Origin: Acanthaster planci
Taxonomy: Eukaryota; Echinodermata; Asteroidea; Valvatida; Acanthasteridae
Direction of reading: 5' to 3'
DNA length: 64,000 nucleotides
Assembly: GCF_001949145.1 (NCBI RefSeq)
Contig: NW_019091512.1
Location: forward strand, 497,728 to 561,727
Made by a program: the position numbers and the translations under genes. Positions 26,501-41,500 of the stretch are shown in pieces. The notes beneath the pieces are model-generated. The model was not told where the DNA came from and made no database searches. It saw nothing but the letters and a program-made list of their open reading frames with translations. Each line of letters begins with the position of its first letter. Position 1 is the stretch's first letter.

Positions 26501-29500
26501 TTGGGAGCAGACTTATACAGCAGCATTTCACTGGACATTTCTTTTGGCCCCCATAAATGACAAGAAAGCAGTGTGTCAGGTTTTGTGTGTTGAATGCCCG
26601 TCACGGAACAGTGGCTTCATACAAGTTGTTACAGTGCTTACTGCCATAAGCGGGGGCCACTGCAATGTGACCAGTGATAGTGTTAACCATGGTCATCGGA
26701 TTCGCATACCTACACATACAAAGCTTCAGTGTGCTGTGTCCTGTGCCTGCATATTACATACATGTATATTCTTCTAACCTCAGCACCTTTTTTTTTCTTG
26801 CGCACCCTGTGGACTTGTCCCGTCAGTCCTAGCAGCCACGTCTAGCTCTCCACTCAACATTCCGGCCCCTGGCTCGCCCCTCCGAGCCTGCACCTCAGCC
26901 CCCTCAAGTTACAAGGACTCATTTGAGCCCTTCGGGAATGCTCAGACAAGTAATTACGAGTATTTTTGTGACCCTGTCTTTGTGAATGAACCTGCAATGG
27001 ATTGTGTGGTTTTTGAGTTGTTTCAGTGTCTTTTAAGGAATTCATAGCTTCTAGAAATGAGGTTTTCCACCATTCCGTCGTAGCCCTCTTGATAAATGCA
27101 TTGTTAATGTCACAGTGCTTCAACAGGTAAAATCAGTGTGGTTTACATGTATGTGCAGTTGTGAAGTGCAAAAGGTTTGCCCCATGAGTTTCACTGGTGG
27201 GCCGCTGTTTGAAGCTCATGTCATTTAGAGTGGATTCATATGCATTCTCTTGCATGAATTAAAACTGCGCAGAATGTTTCAGGCAGGTTTGTTGGTTGTG
27301 GAATGTTTGTGTTTTGTGTACTGTATGTGTTTCCAAAGTGGTTGAAGTTTCATGAATTGGCAGGTAGCTGGTTGCAAAAAATACATACGAATGTGGAAGA
27401 TTTAAAACCTTCAGTAACTGGAGGAACACCTTTTCTCTTCTCTTTCCTGACCAATTTTGCATTCTGAACACTCCTCCCCCCAAATCCCCGCCCCCCCCCA
27501 AAAATAAAACAGATGACAATAATCCTTTTAATGACCCGGAGCCCTTCGAGGCCCAGTTCCCAGACCTGCCCATGAAACCTTCCTCGGGCCCACCCTCTGC
27601 CTTCCTGGATGCCCTTGTCCCCAATGACCCCTTCCCCAACTTTCTGGACGGGAGCATCTTGGACAAGGAGGACAAGGCGGCGCAGCTCGAGTCGGTGTTT
27701 GGAGCGCCCCCTATCTCCCCATCGTGTACGCCAAAGTTTCACAAGCTACCGGAGGGGCAAAGTAAACCAGCCTGTTCATAAGGTTTCCATGGGGGACTGT
27801 GGTAATGCCATGAAACCTACCATATGTGTAGGTAGCACCATGGCACTCTTTAATATCGAAAGAAACTAGTGCCGTGTTTAAATATCAGTAGATACATATA
27901 CTGGTAGAGATACCTCTCAGATGGGTTGCACAAATGTCTCAGCTTCTGGTCCCAAAGAAGTTGTAAAAAAAATTCATTTGAAAAGTACATGCACCTGCTG
28001 AATTGGGTTTAGTTGTACTCAATCTTCTTACAGTTTTTGCCCACAGACCTAAAATTGCGTAAATCCAGAGTTGAGCCCTCACTTCATATACTGCCATATC
28101 CTTTTTACTCAAAATTGATCTTTCATTTCCTGTTTGGTACAACAGTACATGTAGCCGCGTTCTGCAATTCCAGTGAATGCACCGTGATATTTCTTGTCTG
28201 GGAGTTACAGTTAAAACATTCTGAGGATGTCCATAATTCCCAAATGTGCATACTTGCTGAATCTTTGCTTCAGGTTGAGATCTAGGGCAAAAATGGAAAA
28301 TTGTGAGAATGTTTCACATGGCATTACCTCAGGACCTCATTTGTGAAAATTGTATATGCCCCTCCGTCCAATCACAAGTCACAGAAGATTATGAGTTAAC
28401 CTCTTCTGCTGCCATGTGTGTGCTTGCCAGCCCACTGAACACGACAGATATGTGCTGTACAGAATTTTTCAACAACTCCTTACGCGTGCATCAAATGCTG
28501 TGAGGAAAGTTGTCTTCCCTGTATATTTTGTGTATGATTGTTCAAACTGTCCCTTTTAATGGGCTCTTTCACCCAGAGCAACCAAAATTGGACTGATCAA
28601 TTCAGAGTTAGGTTGTCACATCTTCCCCATGCACGAAGGTTGTCCAGCACACATATAATTCAACCTTTTGCAAATTTTTCAGAGCCCATCCGCATCCCAT
28701 ACTTGTCAGAAAATGGGAACTGGGAAAATATTTACACAATCAGGATATCTCACTGTGAATTTGGAGAGGAAAATGTGCAGTGTACACAGGCGAGCACGCC
28801 CATGGCAGAATACACCTACTTCTCATCATCATGTCTCTTGTAGCATGCCGTTCCCTGCTGTAAACCCACCCATAATTGGTGGTGCAGTGTACCTGTGGAG
28901 TTCCAAAACTTTGTGTGACACTAATTGTGGTGGAGACAAATTATTTTGTGAACTTGGGAACATCTGATCTTATTGGCGACAAGTTTGTAGTAGTTATAAG
29001 AGCTGATGTCAAATCATTTTTCAAACATTTTAAGTTCAGGTTGTCAGGTTGGCGTAGTGTTTCTTTCCTAGCCTTCCACCTCTGGAGGCCTGGGTTCGAA
29101 TCCAACTCTGTCCACATGTAGATTGGGTATTTAGCCCCAATCTGAGTCTGTGGGTTTTCTCCGAAATATTTATCTGGGTTTTCCTCCCACCTCTGAAACT
29201 GAACATTTCTTCTTCGTCATCTTCACTCATGGTCCTGTAATTAGCACTAAATGCGCTGTTGGATGATCAAATATACAGAAATTACTAAAGTTCACTGTCA
29301 TGTCCAAGGCAAGTACATGTAACTCACAGGTCATTCCTATGAAAGTACATTGCACCGGTACAAGCTACATAATACGTACATGTGTTTTTTTGTAACTCAC
29401 CAAAGTTTGAGTGTGTTATTTGTATGTAAATAATTACTTTCAGGCTGAGGGTGTTTTCTTTGACAAATAAAATTGATCAATTTCATTATCTTCCAAAACA

Positions 29501-32500
29501 CTGTTCTGTAGGCAACATGTCACTTGACAGAGAGGCATGTGAGTGACTTGTCGTCTATAGACAACACAGTGAACCTTGACATATCTTTGAGAAGGACTCA
29601 ATCACAAGTTTGCAGCCCCCTCTGATCATGTGTGCTGTGGCATCCACACACTGTGGTGGTTGTTCGCAAGACTCTGTCAGGGTTTTTCAACACATAGAGG
29701 AAAATGGGGAAGGGACTCCCTAGGGTCAGATTTAATGTGTGCAATTTGTGAATCATGAGCAGCAGATGAATTGCTGAACACTTTGGCCCCAAGTAGTTGA
29801 CAGTACCATGTTCCCCCTTGTGAGGGAACATGACACCCCCCATAATCGGCCAGGAATCTACCTAAAATACAGCGTACATCATTTTTTATGAAGACTTTGT
29901 GTAGTCTACTGGTAGGTCACTTGATAATAGTGGCTTGGGTGTTCTTCCTCTATCTTACAAAAATACTCTGAATCTTCTGGACTCTGAAGTCTGGGGGGAG
30001 GGATGCAATTAATACAAAGTACCCTAGAGTACCTGTGATGCGTTAAGCTATAGTACCCTCTACACATTGTAATTGTTACATGTATAACACTTACATGCAG
30101 ATTGACATTGTTGTTCAAACAATAACCTGAGTTCCAAGGAGCAAGTGTTTGTCTACCAGACTGATGGCTTTTGGGTCAATATTTGGGATAAGATTTTCCA
30201 TAGTCCCTACAAAAACATCCAAACCAGCTTACTTGTACTGGTACATGTCTCGAGGTGTCCATTCAGGAACCTAATTTAAAGGTTCCCATGCATGTGTGTA
30301 CCCTAGTGGCTTGTTTGTACTTTGTGGAGGTCTGAGGCAGGATGGATGGTTTTGGCAAAGTGGCTTATTCACTGAATTTATTGTTTGGTCGTCATTTGGC
30401 TACACTTCATTTATGGAGGGAGGCGTAGATACAAGGTTGATTATTAACAAAACGAATTTTATTGAAAATGTTGGCTGCCTTGTTGGCTGTGGAAGATGCA
30501 AAAGCACGTGCCTAATTTTTCAGGCCACAAACCTCCACAGATTGGATGCTTTCAACTCTTTCATCAGAAATTGGACAGTAATCTAAAAATAGCCCCAAGA
30601 ACAATGTTCTGGAAAGTTGAATGATCATGATCTGTTGACCATGGGACCGTCCATTACCAGCACGACACAGTTTGTAGGTTCTCATTCATAAGAGAACTGT
30701 CGACTGATTGAAACCAATAATAGACTTGCAGCCCAGGAACAACATTTCTGGCAATGCTCTGTATGGCAGTGACACTTGAAAAATGTTTGCATTTTTAACA
30801 TATTTGCTTTTTTTTGCATGAAGTATGATCTACCCATAACTCATTGATTCACTAACCCTGTGTACATACTCAAACCATTGATTGATTTTACTCACAGACA
30901 GCGCAGCTGTTGCTAACCCCCCTAGCCTGGCTCATGCGGGTGACCCATTGTATCCAACAGGATTCCCCCAGTATGAGGGAGCACAGGCTAGCTCCCAAGG
31001 TGTGTGTGCGTTTTCAGTCAAAGGCTTGCATCTCTATCTGAGCTCTCCAGCCACAGATGTACAGAAACGTTTAAATATACATGTATATTTCAGCTTACCA
31101 AAAGAGAAGTCTCCAGTTCTATTTTAGGGTTTTCTGGAGGTTTTTAGGAAGTGAAAAGAAATGTTGACATTCAAGGCAATTTTTTTCAATAACCGAGCAT
31201 AATAAACAAGTGAAATGGTTATCACGTCTGTGTAAGGGACAAAACAAGTACTTTCTCAATACAGAGGACTTCCCCATGGTGTTGCTGAAGCCATTTTACC
31301 AGCATGTCAAGGGAAAAGGTTGACACCCGTACATGTACATCAAGAAAAAGGAATTGGCAGTTTTTGTGGATTTTTTTTTGGGGGGGGGGATGCATGCACC
31401 TCGGGTGGAATTCCTTTGGTGGAAGTACATGTACAAGAAGCAATGGGCTTACCAGTATTTCAGCAGCGAAATTGATAATGCTGACTGTGAAGTTGAAAAG
31501 TGACCTCCTTCAAGGAGGTTCTTTGTCGGTGCACTGTACTGTGAAATGCCTCACGTACAGTATGTGCTGATAGAGTAGCATAAAAGAAAATGGTCAAGTC
31601 AAGCACAGCACAGTTGGTGTTGGATGAATTTGGTGTTACTCTGACACTGTCGGTGAACACTAAAATGGAATGGCCCATTTCCTTTTATCAGTTTCAGGCA
31701 ATCTGCTGTTGTCCAAAGAGCAGAGGCGCCTCTCAGTCTGATGGTTCTTGCTTAAGAGTAAAAGCCCAAAAGTAGTGTGTGCGTCTTGTTTTGGCTGCCA
31801 GCTCGAATGGAGATGCAAGCCGTTTCGGCACTAGTTGTGAGGTGGAGGGGTAGCGTTACGCCTTATCGCTCTCATCGTAGCTGCTTGCGTTCTTCAAGCT
31901 ACGCTCAGTTGCACCCACTCATGGCTGACCTTGTTTACACAGGCGTAGATTGCACAACTGATAGATCTTAGAGGCAGTGCTTATCTATACAAACATTGTA
32001 AGCTTGACATGTAGAATGAGACTCTGAAATGTAAGTGAAATACCTTAGACTGTACAGTGTGATTGATACCATCCTTTCACATTGTTCAAAATTGGCCTTC
32101 GGATGCAGTTGGTGAATATTAACTCAGAAATATTATCAGTTGACTCAGAAAATTGTCAAAAGGGTAGGTTGCACTGTCTTACAATGTACATCACGGAAAT
32201 ACCATAAGGTTTACTTTGGTAAGTTTTCTGTTTCCAAAAGCAAAATCACCTGGGATGAGAATGAGAAAGCTAACTTGTACTGCACTCATCTCTAAATTTT
32301 TTTCATACATTCGGCCATTTTAAAGTTTTAAACTGATTTAGCGATACAAGTGTCCATATTGAGCGACATGGCATTGAAGCAGTGTGACTTTTTAAAAAGT
32401 ATGTCGTGAAAATGGCCATCAACATGTGCAGTCACCATTTTGCCCCAGTAACACATTTGTGCCTGACTAAAAACAAATGTACACGAAGCTGGCATAATTC

Positions 32501-35500
32501 CCAAGATTGTCATTACTCACCAGTGCACGGTCTCCTAAAGCATGTGTCAGTCCATGTGTATACATGTACAGTAGGTCATCGATAGTTGTTTGCTCTGTGG
32601 CTTGTTTATCAGCCCGTTTGCCTGGCGTTGGAACATTTTTAGTTTGGTAGTGATATTGTGTGTACCTAGTACATGTTATCACAGTGAGTGTTATCTCATT
32701 CTTGTGATGCAGGAGTCATTTATTTCTGTGTAATATTTCCACGTGGAATAAGGTAGACATAGTGTTCATCTTAATGTACATGTACTTGCTACATATACAT
32801 GGGCATTTGTTTTATTTCATCCACATTGCACGTTTGTACTCGCTGTACTCTACCCTAGTGACATGCTGTATCAGATTACTGTAGCTGCACCTGTTTCTCC
32901 CATCTTGTGTCATCTTTGGGTAGCATTTATCACTTTTTTAACTTTTGTATTAACAGAACCATGCACCATCCAACCTAGCCCTCCAAAAACATTACTACCA
33001 TATGCATTACAGATTAGATACGAACTTAAACCTGAAAAAAAAAAATTGTTAGCGGTCTTGGAAATTCTGTTTTCACCTGAGAGAATGTGCATATTTTTAC
33101 CACCTCAAAAGGATGTTGTCAGAATTGTGACTGAATATATACGAGTACACGTAAACCTTGATAAAACATGTGAGCCGGTGACCCCTTTCTTTTCTCTTTC
33201 ACAAAATGATCTAAGGAAGTGCAAACCACTTGTGGGTGGCTTCCTACAGTGTGATCATTGTACATGTGTAACATTCAGCATGGTGCCAACATCTCTGGAA
33301 TACCTGTAATAAGTTGTACAGATTTTGTTTGTTGTGTTTTGAGAAATGGGCATCAATTTGTCCAAATCTGGCATACCAACATACCACCCTGAGTAAACCC
33401 ATTTTTTTGCATCTGCCATTTTTACATGCACATTTATTTTGTGACTTGTGTACATGTATGTGTTTGAGTTGGTACATGTGTATGTATGTTCCCAGTTCAT
33501 CCCCTCTCATCCCATGCCACCCTCTCATGTACAGGCTTCACAAACAACAATGACATCGGGGCCAACTTTGACAAAGTCTTTACGGAAAATACCAGACAGA
33601 ATGGTAAGTTCTCTTCCTCCAAATACTAACAAAGCAGCGTCAAACATGAACCACGTACAGTGAACTTCGAAGTCGTGGGAAGGGGGGTATCAATTGTTGG
33701 TGCAGTTACCCATTACCAAACTCACCTGTTCCTTTAAAAAAGAAAGCAAGGTCAGGCAGACCACATTCAAATTGCCATGAGTGTTCAAAATCAAGTCTCC
33801 AGAGTGACGAGCTAAACAATATCTTGGTTATGAAACTGTCAAGATTTGACTTTGACATATAGTGTACCGGTATATACATGTTTATCTGCCATTAGTTGCA
33901 GTATGTATCTCTTGCAGGTTCGGGAGGCAATGCAAATCACATGGAAATCGGACGTATTTCAAATTTTCTCCATTTACATTGTACCTTGGACTTTCAGTTT
34001 CAAGCCCTGTGTGTGACCCCTCCAATTGAATGGTGCATATCCCGTGCTTCTAGTGGTACACTGTGCACCAAGTCAACATTTCTGTTTACTGTACCTGTGT
34101 GTAGGAAAGTAAATGTGACATTGATGCTTGATGAATGTTGGTTTGGCCTACCTGTGTACATGTATGCATGATTGATGAATTGTTGATTAGCACCTGTACA
34201 TGTATACATGGGTGTAGCTCACGTACAGTATTCCATGTTATTATGAGGTACTTCTTATCAACTGTTCCATGTATGCGTACTCTCTGTCATAGAAATATTT
34301 GCCTGAGAGTGCTGCCGAGTGTTTTGTAATGCTGGGAAAATAGTGTCAGAAACAACTGAGCGCCGACGCAAGTCGGCCGTTGCACTGGTATGAGCAGACC
34401 CGAACAGTTTGTGATATTTCATGTCGAATAGTTTCAGACATACATTTGTATTGTCTGGAGTTTGTTGAGACACTGGTGTCCTCGCATTGTCGTACAAGTA
34501 CTAAGAAAATGCAGCTGTTGACAAGAACACTGATGTGAACGCATACATGTACTTTACTAGACATCTTTGAGACATAAGTATTCGGCCCTAAGGACAAGCA
34601 TAGGTCATCTTATGCACGCGCACACTGCATGTGTCTGAAAAGTTCTGTGAAATCTCTCAAGAAATCTGTTGAAGAAAACTTTTTAAAGGAATAATAATCC
34701 GAATCTTTTTCCGAGCTTTGTTTTCTTTTTCAAAATCTAATGAGCGGTGAATTTACCCAGCAGAATGGATATCCGTGCTAAAATGACCTCCAAAACCAGG
34801 ACACTTTTGCATTGTTATGAAATATGCTTAAGCAGGAAAGTCGAAAACCATACAACTTGCCAGTGCAGCCCTTTCTTGTCCAGTGATTATTAAAAAGAGC
34901 CCATGACCCAGATATTTTACATGTGTAATGTCCATTGGCAATGTTTGGACCATTGCGCTCGCCTCTGTTGCATTGTGTAAGACCAGAATCTCTCACACTA
35001 AGCCTATTCCTCCCATACCGTTCCTTTTCCCCTCGCAGCCAACACCACAGAGCTCTTTGGCAACATTCTCCAGCCCATGAACCAGGCAGGACAGCAGCCG
35101 CCCAAGCCTGTGGAGAACCCTGTGAAGTCAAGTGAGGGTGCCGACCTTGACACCACCCTCAGCAAGCTGGCCACCAACATCAGTCTGGACATCCGAGGGT
35201 CTATGTCTCCCAAGAAGTGAGTCAGTTTTCCCCCCCCCCATCAGATTGGGCTTAATTACTTTCATTTCAAAGGATAGGCAAATATACATGTAACTAGTAT
35301 CCATAGAACTAGAGTTTGGGGCAGAACTTTGAAGAGAGCTTCATTGAAACTCTCACAAAGACATCGAAATCTGAACTCTTGATGAGGTATACTCTTTTTA
35401 CATGTTCCATAATCCTTCAAACTCTACCAATATGCACGAACCAATGGAAGACTCTCTGTAAAAGTGTGATTAGTGGTGCGACTTTACTGTTCCCCATTGA

Positions 35501-38500
35501 CCCCGGAAAATCCTCCAAAATTTTGGTGGATTTTGAAGGATGTAGGAGTGTTAGAATCATTTTGCTAATTCAGAAAAACATGACAATTTGAGAATGAAGA
35601 CAATTTGGGGGTGGAGAATGGAGAGGAAGTGCATAGCTGTTCCCGATGCTGTTTAAGGTTCCCCTGCATCTCATCTTTACATACCTAGCCAGTCCAGGTT
35701 TGTAGATGTCAGAAAGACAGTTGATCTTGGTCAGTCTTCGTGCCCAATGCTTGAAAAGCTGGAATCAGTCTCCAAAATATTTGTAGTTTGATCATGATTC
35801 ACTTTCTTCATACTTAATGTTTCTTTTGCTGTTAGCGTTCCCACCTGCAACTTTCTGTTTGTTTTTTTGCTTGTTAATTTCCATTTAAAGAGCTCCACTC
35901 GGTGTGGAGTTACAGCTCCACGGTTCTCAGCGGCTAAAGTATGTATCATTCATCTGTCCTTTAAGAGCAGAATGCTGTGGTGCTTGTGGGTGTATTATTA
36001 CATTTATGGAAATACTCAGACCCAGAAACAGGTGCCCCTTCAAAGGTTGGAAGTCCTTGTAGTTTGTTGTACACAAATGATGCCACTCAGGTTGAACCAA
36101 AGTTGTGGTCAGGTCCATCCTAAGCATGCACATTGGTCCTAAGTAACAGGGGAACTGACATAAGAATACTTTTGCCACAGGTCACTTTAAAGACACTCTT
36201 GTGCTTGTTAATGCACTTGTATGCACCACGCTCATGTCAGGCCAAGGCAGCAGACACCAACCACTGTGTGTCAATCAAGAACAAGATAAGGCAGCTTGGG
36301 ACTTTGAATGCAGTAGGGTTTCCACTTAACTGCACTGAGGTCGCTGGATGGCGCCATTTGAATATATGTTGAAAGGCACCCTGATCGAAACTCACAATGT
36401 AATGTCCATAGAGGCTTTGCATGGTAGCCATCTTGCGGGACAGTTCTTTTGTTCCACAGGGAAACCTCCTTTGTGAATACCCAATGGAGCAAAAAGCACT
36501 GGCCTGCAAAATGGCAGCCACGCAAACTCTCTATAAACATGTGAGACTTTGAACCCATGTTGATGACCAGTGAGGAACTGGACTGTGTGACATTCTTGGA
36601 ACACTCCCACATGTTATTCTTTGCACTTGTCTGCCAATAATGCTAATGGATTCTATGGTAGGCTTTTTTGAAAGGGAAATGGATTTTCTGCCTTGGAGCA
36701 AAGCGGACAAGGAGCTGAAAGTGTCATGCATTTCCTGTATTATGTTGCCTTGAATGCCATCAAGAGTTGTGTCACCTCCACAGTCTGACACCAGCAATCA
36801 TAAACATTCTGTGGGGTTTTTTTGGTGTTCACAAGCCTTTTTTCCCAAATGAAAAATCAAGCATTTGCTCATGATCTGCACCAGGTAGGGTCGGAGACAA
36901 GTCCGGTATGCTCGTACAGGGAGTAGATCACCAAAAGTTAAAAGGCAATGTTCCACATGTACACGTACGATAAGCAGCCGATTAATCACAAAGTGATTGT
37001 GATCAGTTCCCACCAGATGTTTTGCTCAGCAAACATGACCAAGGAAAATTTGCAGGGAGTTGTTTTCTGCAGTGCTGCTCCATAAGATAAGATCCTGATA
37101 AATGCGTGCACACATGTACATGCATGACATGTATATATACATAAGCGCCTACCAGTCTCTAAAAACTAGGTAAACTCCAAATAATTCTAAGTCTCATTCC
37201 TTGTTAGTTAAGCCCCCGTGGCCAAGGTGCAATCTTTCCTCTCCAGATCCAGTCAGATATTCAACAGGAATGGCATAATTTTGTGTAGACATTGTATTGG
37301 TCTTGTTTCAAAAGGTCAACTTCGATACAAGGATACCCACACATGTACATGTACCCCCCAGTGCAATGTTGGCTGTTTAGAGTGCATGTTAACATGCTGT
37401 CTGCCTTGCCCTACATTTTCCCTCCGTGTATTAACCCCTTCACGGCAGGATTATTTTGACCGCGACTGCTGGGCTGTGGTATGCCCTGAACGGGGGGCTT
37501 TGTCCAGCAGCAGGCCCCATTGAACCAGCAGGTGCATGGTGAATAGACTGCATGTGTGGTATGCACTAATTCTCACACTACAGTGTGGTAGTAGCAGTCC
37601 TCTGTAGCGAAGGAGTTAAACATCTTATGTACCGGTACTGTAGAATGCTCAATGTCCCTGTAGTTGGTTCATGAGAGATGTGCAATTCCAAATGGTACCC
37701 TACAGCACTGATCGCCAGAGAGGCTTCCTGCATGAATGATCGAACTAACTCCCGCCTAAGCCACACGTCTGTCAGCTGAGCCTTCTCCAACCTCGTTTGC
37801 ACATGTTATTGGAAATTTAATTGGCCCCAAGAGCTGGTGCGACTTTGATGAAGCTCGCACAGATCGGGAAACTGAATTGGAAGTGGCAACATGAGATGGA
37901 TTGTTTGATATTTCATAGCGCTCATGTTGACATGTCACGTGAACAGTCAAATACCGGTGCCTCTCCTTAAATTGGATTGGCATTGATTTTAATTTCGTAA
38001 GTGGAATTTCTAATCCTGACAAATCGTATAGCTACATTTGTAGGTAAATTGCAAAATGTGCATCAAAAAAGTTCTAACGTGCCTTATGCATATCAGGCAG
38101 AAATGCCTGGCAGGTGACCAGACCTTCGTACTTACACTGTACCGCTACCTGTATTAATTCATGTGTCTTTGTGAACTAATTCTGCATGTACAGTGGCACT
38201 TACATGTCTAGCTGTGACAAAGATCTTGTTGAATATTGAGTAGTGGTTTTGGAATGGGCTGAATTTGAGACCCTCTCCTCCCCCAGTGACATGTCCACGC
38301 CCTAATTTGTTGAACAGATTAACCACGGGTCTCTCCCCTATGCAGATTTGTTATTGGAGGTGGGCTTGGTAATATATTGATGGACTGCATTTTAGGTTCC
38401 CTGACCGTAATCAGTGTACATTTTTTTGTTTGGTTTGACATACTGGAGATGTTGTGTGATTGATTTGGTAGTGAAATCAGTTTCTCATGAGACAGTATGG

Positions 38501-41500
38501 AATCCTACTACACCTGCACATGTACCTGCATGTACTCAAAATGGGCCAATTTTCTTTTTGGGGATTGTCAGAGCAGATGAACACTCCACAGGTCAGTTTG
38601 GGCTATGGTAAATAGAACAAAGGGCAGTAAGTTTTCATCAGGTCCATGCATGCATTTAACCCACAGAAAGTGTTATTTATGTATAAGTGGGAGCATAAAA
38701 GATGCACTGAAGACATGGTGCAGTCCAGTGGTTTGAAAAATGATTGTACCTAAATGTACATGTACCATGCCGCAGATTAAGACCTTTCGCCCTTTTCCAT
38801 TGTTGCTCTCTTGGATTTTAGATGCACACAGTGGTCTGTATTTACTCCAAAGGGGAATTTGTGTCTGTCTGCACTTGTTTAATTGGAATACTACAATGAG
38901 TGACAGAAATAACAGCTCACAAAGTATCCCCATCCCCACGCATTTCTCGTCGGTAGGTCAGATCATCAGTGGAATAAGCAAGCGTCGACGATGGCGGGTG
39001 GCAGGACAGGTGGCGCAGCATGGCAGCCCGTCCAGGTGGCCTCCACGACGTGGCCCCAGCAGCCTCAACAACCCTACATGGTAAGGACACCCTGCAGCCT
39101 TCCCAAAGCCTTCAGGGCCCAATCTCACAGAGTGCTGCTACAAAGCTGACAGCACTGCTCGGCAAACTTCTGTGCTGAGCCCAAAGGAAGCATGGGATAA
39201 GTCTCATAGTGTGACATATACTGTTCTTGGCATGGCACTGCAGCTGGTACCCTGTTTTCGCTAAGCGAGTCTTTTCGTAGCAAATCTTCCGGTGCTCAGC
39301 AGGTCAGTGACGTTTGGCCCTGCTCTGTTAGAAACTGCCCTCAATCACTCACGTGTACCGGTACCCTCACCCATCCTTTTCATTTTTGCACTACACTTCA
39401 CGCACTCCACCCTGCCCTATATTTCTTATAAGCTCTCAGGGGGCCACGCTATCAACGCACAAGGTTCTTAAATTTCAGTACAAATGCCAAGAAGTTTGAC
39501 TTACTTTCACCTCATCAACCATTTCATGTTTGGCGTTGATTTACAGGTGTTGGCGGATGGTATTAAAAAAAAGGGCTTTAGTTTGTTTTCTTTTTTTCAG
39601 AAACTGAATGTAAAAAGTACTAAATATGAATATCAGTGGTATACATGTATCTGTGGGGTTAGTGTAGTTACAGTAATTGTTTATCATTTCGTGTACATAT
39701 GGAGTAATTCCAGTACTTGCATGCAGTTGGTCTCCATACCTGTACCTTTGAGAATGACCACGTCTAATCACACCTTTGCTTATTCCACCGCAGCACCCAT
39801 TTTTTTGCACTTGTCCTCCATTAGCTAAACAGAAAAACTGGCTTTTCAGCCAATCTTATCTTGCACTTTGTGTTAACTTCACCCACATGCACACTAATCC
39901 CAGGAGCCCAACCAGGGACAGATGCCCCAAATGGTGAGTGCGTTCTTGCTTTAGCCGCAGGGGGAAAGATTGAATTCACCGTGGTCAGTTTGTTGGTACA
40001 GTTGTGATCATTTGTGATCATCTACAGTAGATCATGTGTTTGTGCACGGACACCGGTTGGGATTCTTCATACATGTACATGTACATGTAGGTACCGGTAG
40101 TGGTACAGGCTTTGCCTATATTCTGACCTTAGACAGTGTAGGAGAGGGGGCATTAAAGAGGTTTTGAAGGTGCACTGAAATGTGAACACAGGAGCATTAA
40201 CACAGTAGAAATCTACATGTAATAGCCTTCACTGACCATTCATGCTTATGAGCATTATACATGCGTAGGCTTTAAGCTGTCTTGAACCATTGCCAAAGGC
40301 TTGAGCAACGTTATGATAGGCAGCATCCAAGAAAAATATTGTATGCGCAGCCTTATCCTGCTTGTTAAAACAAACAAAATCAAATGACTCCTGCAATACC
40401 AGGGATTGGTTCACCTGCAGTCTCATCATCTCTTGATCAAATAAATCAACGGAGCAGGAGATGGAAATTGGCACTTGGGCTCATATTTCACACCAGTGCC
40501 TGCAGGGTGCATGCTGTAACTTTCAACATTAAATCAGTGCCGTCGACTCATCCATCTCTATGGCTCAGTCTTGGTACACCCACCGTAATGCTGAACATGC
40601 ATACTATATGAGTACATGCAAAACCTCTGTATGGCTTACACATGACCAGCTCTGTGAAAATCACCCGAGCTACTTTTAAGTTTTTGTTTCGTATGGAAAA
40701 GAGCAAACTTAGCTCTTTGTATAGATGTACCACTCAGTTTGGTATCCTTATTAAAATGGACATTGTGAGGATGAAAAATGCAAAGGATTGTTATTGCTTT
40801 ACCTTTTTAAAGTTTTTTTGTTAAGGCGTCTGACTTACAATTGGTTCTGGTGACTTGTGACACAATTTCAAAATGGGGTGTCATGTTTGTACCCGTAATT
40901 TTGTGAGCGGAGTCTCAAAGTCAGGTTATTGGCTGACGAGAACCCATGTGTTCAATACAGCTTGCCATTAATGTTTCTTTCCAGCAATGACCCTATGATT
41001 GCCAAGCACAATGCTGTAGCAAAGTGCATCAGGATAGGCGCAAACACGTAGGACTGAGTCCATGGTCACCAAAGCAGAATGTGCAGAAGCATCCATGTAC
41101 TTTTGTGTTGCGTTACCGAAAGAGTTGAATTCCTAAAGCCATTAGCCTCGCCTTTGCTTTTATCTCAACATGCATCAAGTAGCCTCTGAGCAGTGCACTA
41201 TGTGCTGTATAAACAGAGGGTCGACACCTTATCACTTGTATCTCTGTATGCAGCAGCATGCATATGTGCCATCAGTATTCTTGTGTTGGCTCATTCTCTC
41301 GGAATTAGCTACAAGGAATAATGTTCTTAAGGGCTGTTGCCAATTCCAAACTAATCTGTGCAGTCCAGTGACTTCATGCAAATGGATTTCCATTTAGCAG
41401 ATGTAAGAGCTTGTAGATACAGCCATTAAGTGTCCCACGGGGTTGTCTGTAGTGGGCTTGCCGAGCAAAGCTGCCGGTCCCTGTTAATTTGTTCATTGGA

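Noticed and set aside
27259-27742. Antisense ORFs of 130-138 codons
   Set aside because: Shadows of the GC-biased PICALM exon 27513-27761; Gly/Arg-rich with no domain.
32863-33309. 148-codon ORF inside a PICALM intron
   Set aside because: No recognisable domain, poly-A run coding for Lys, and splicing around it gives a consistent PICALM frame without it.
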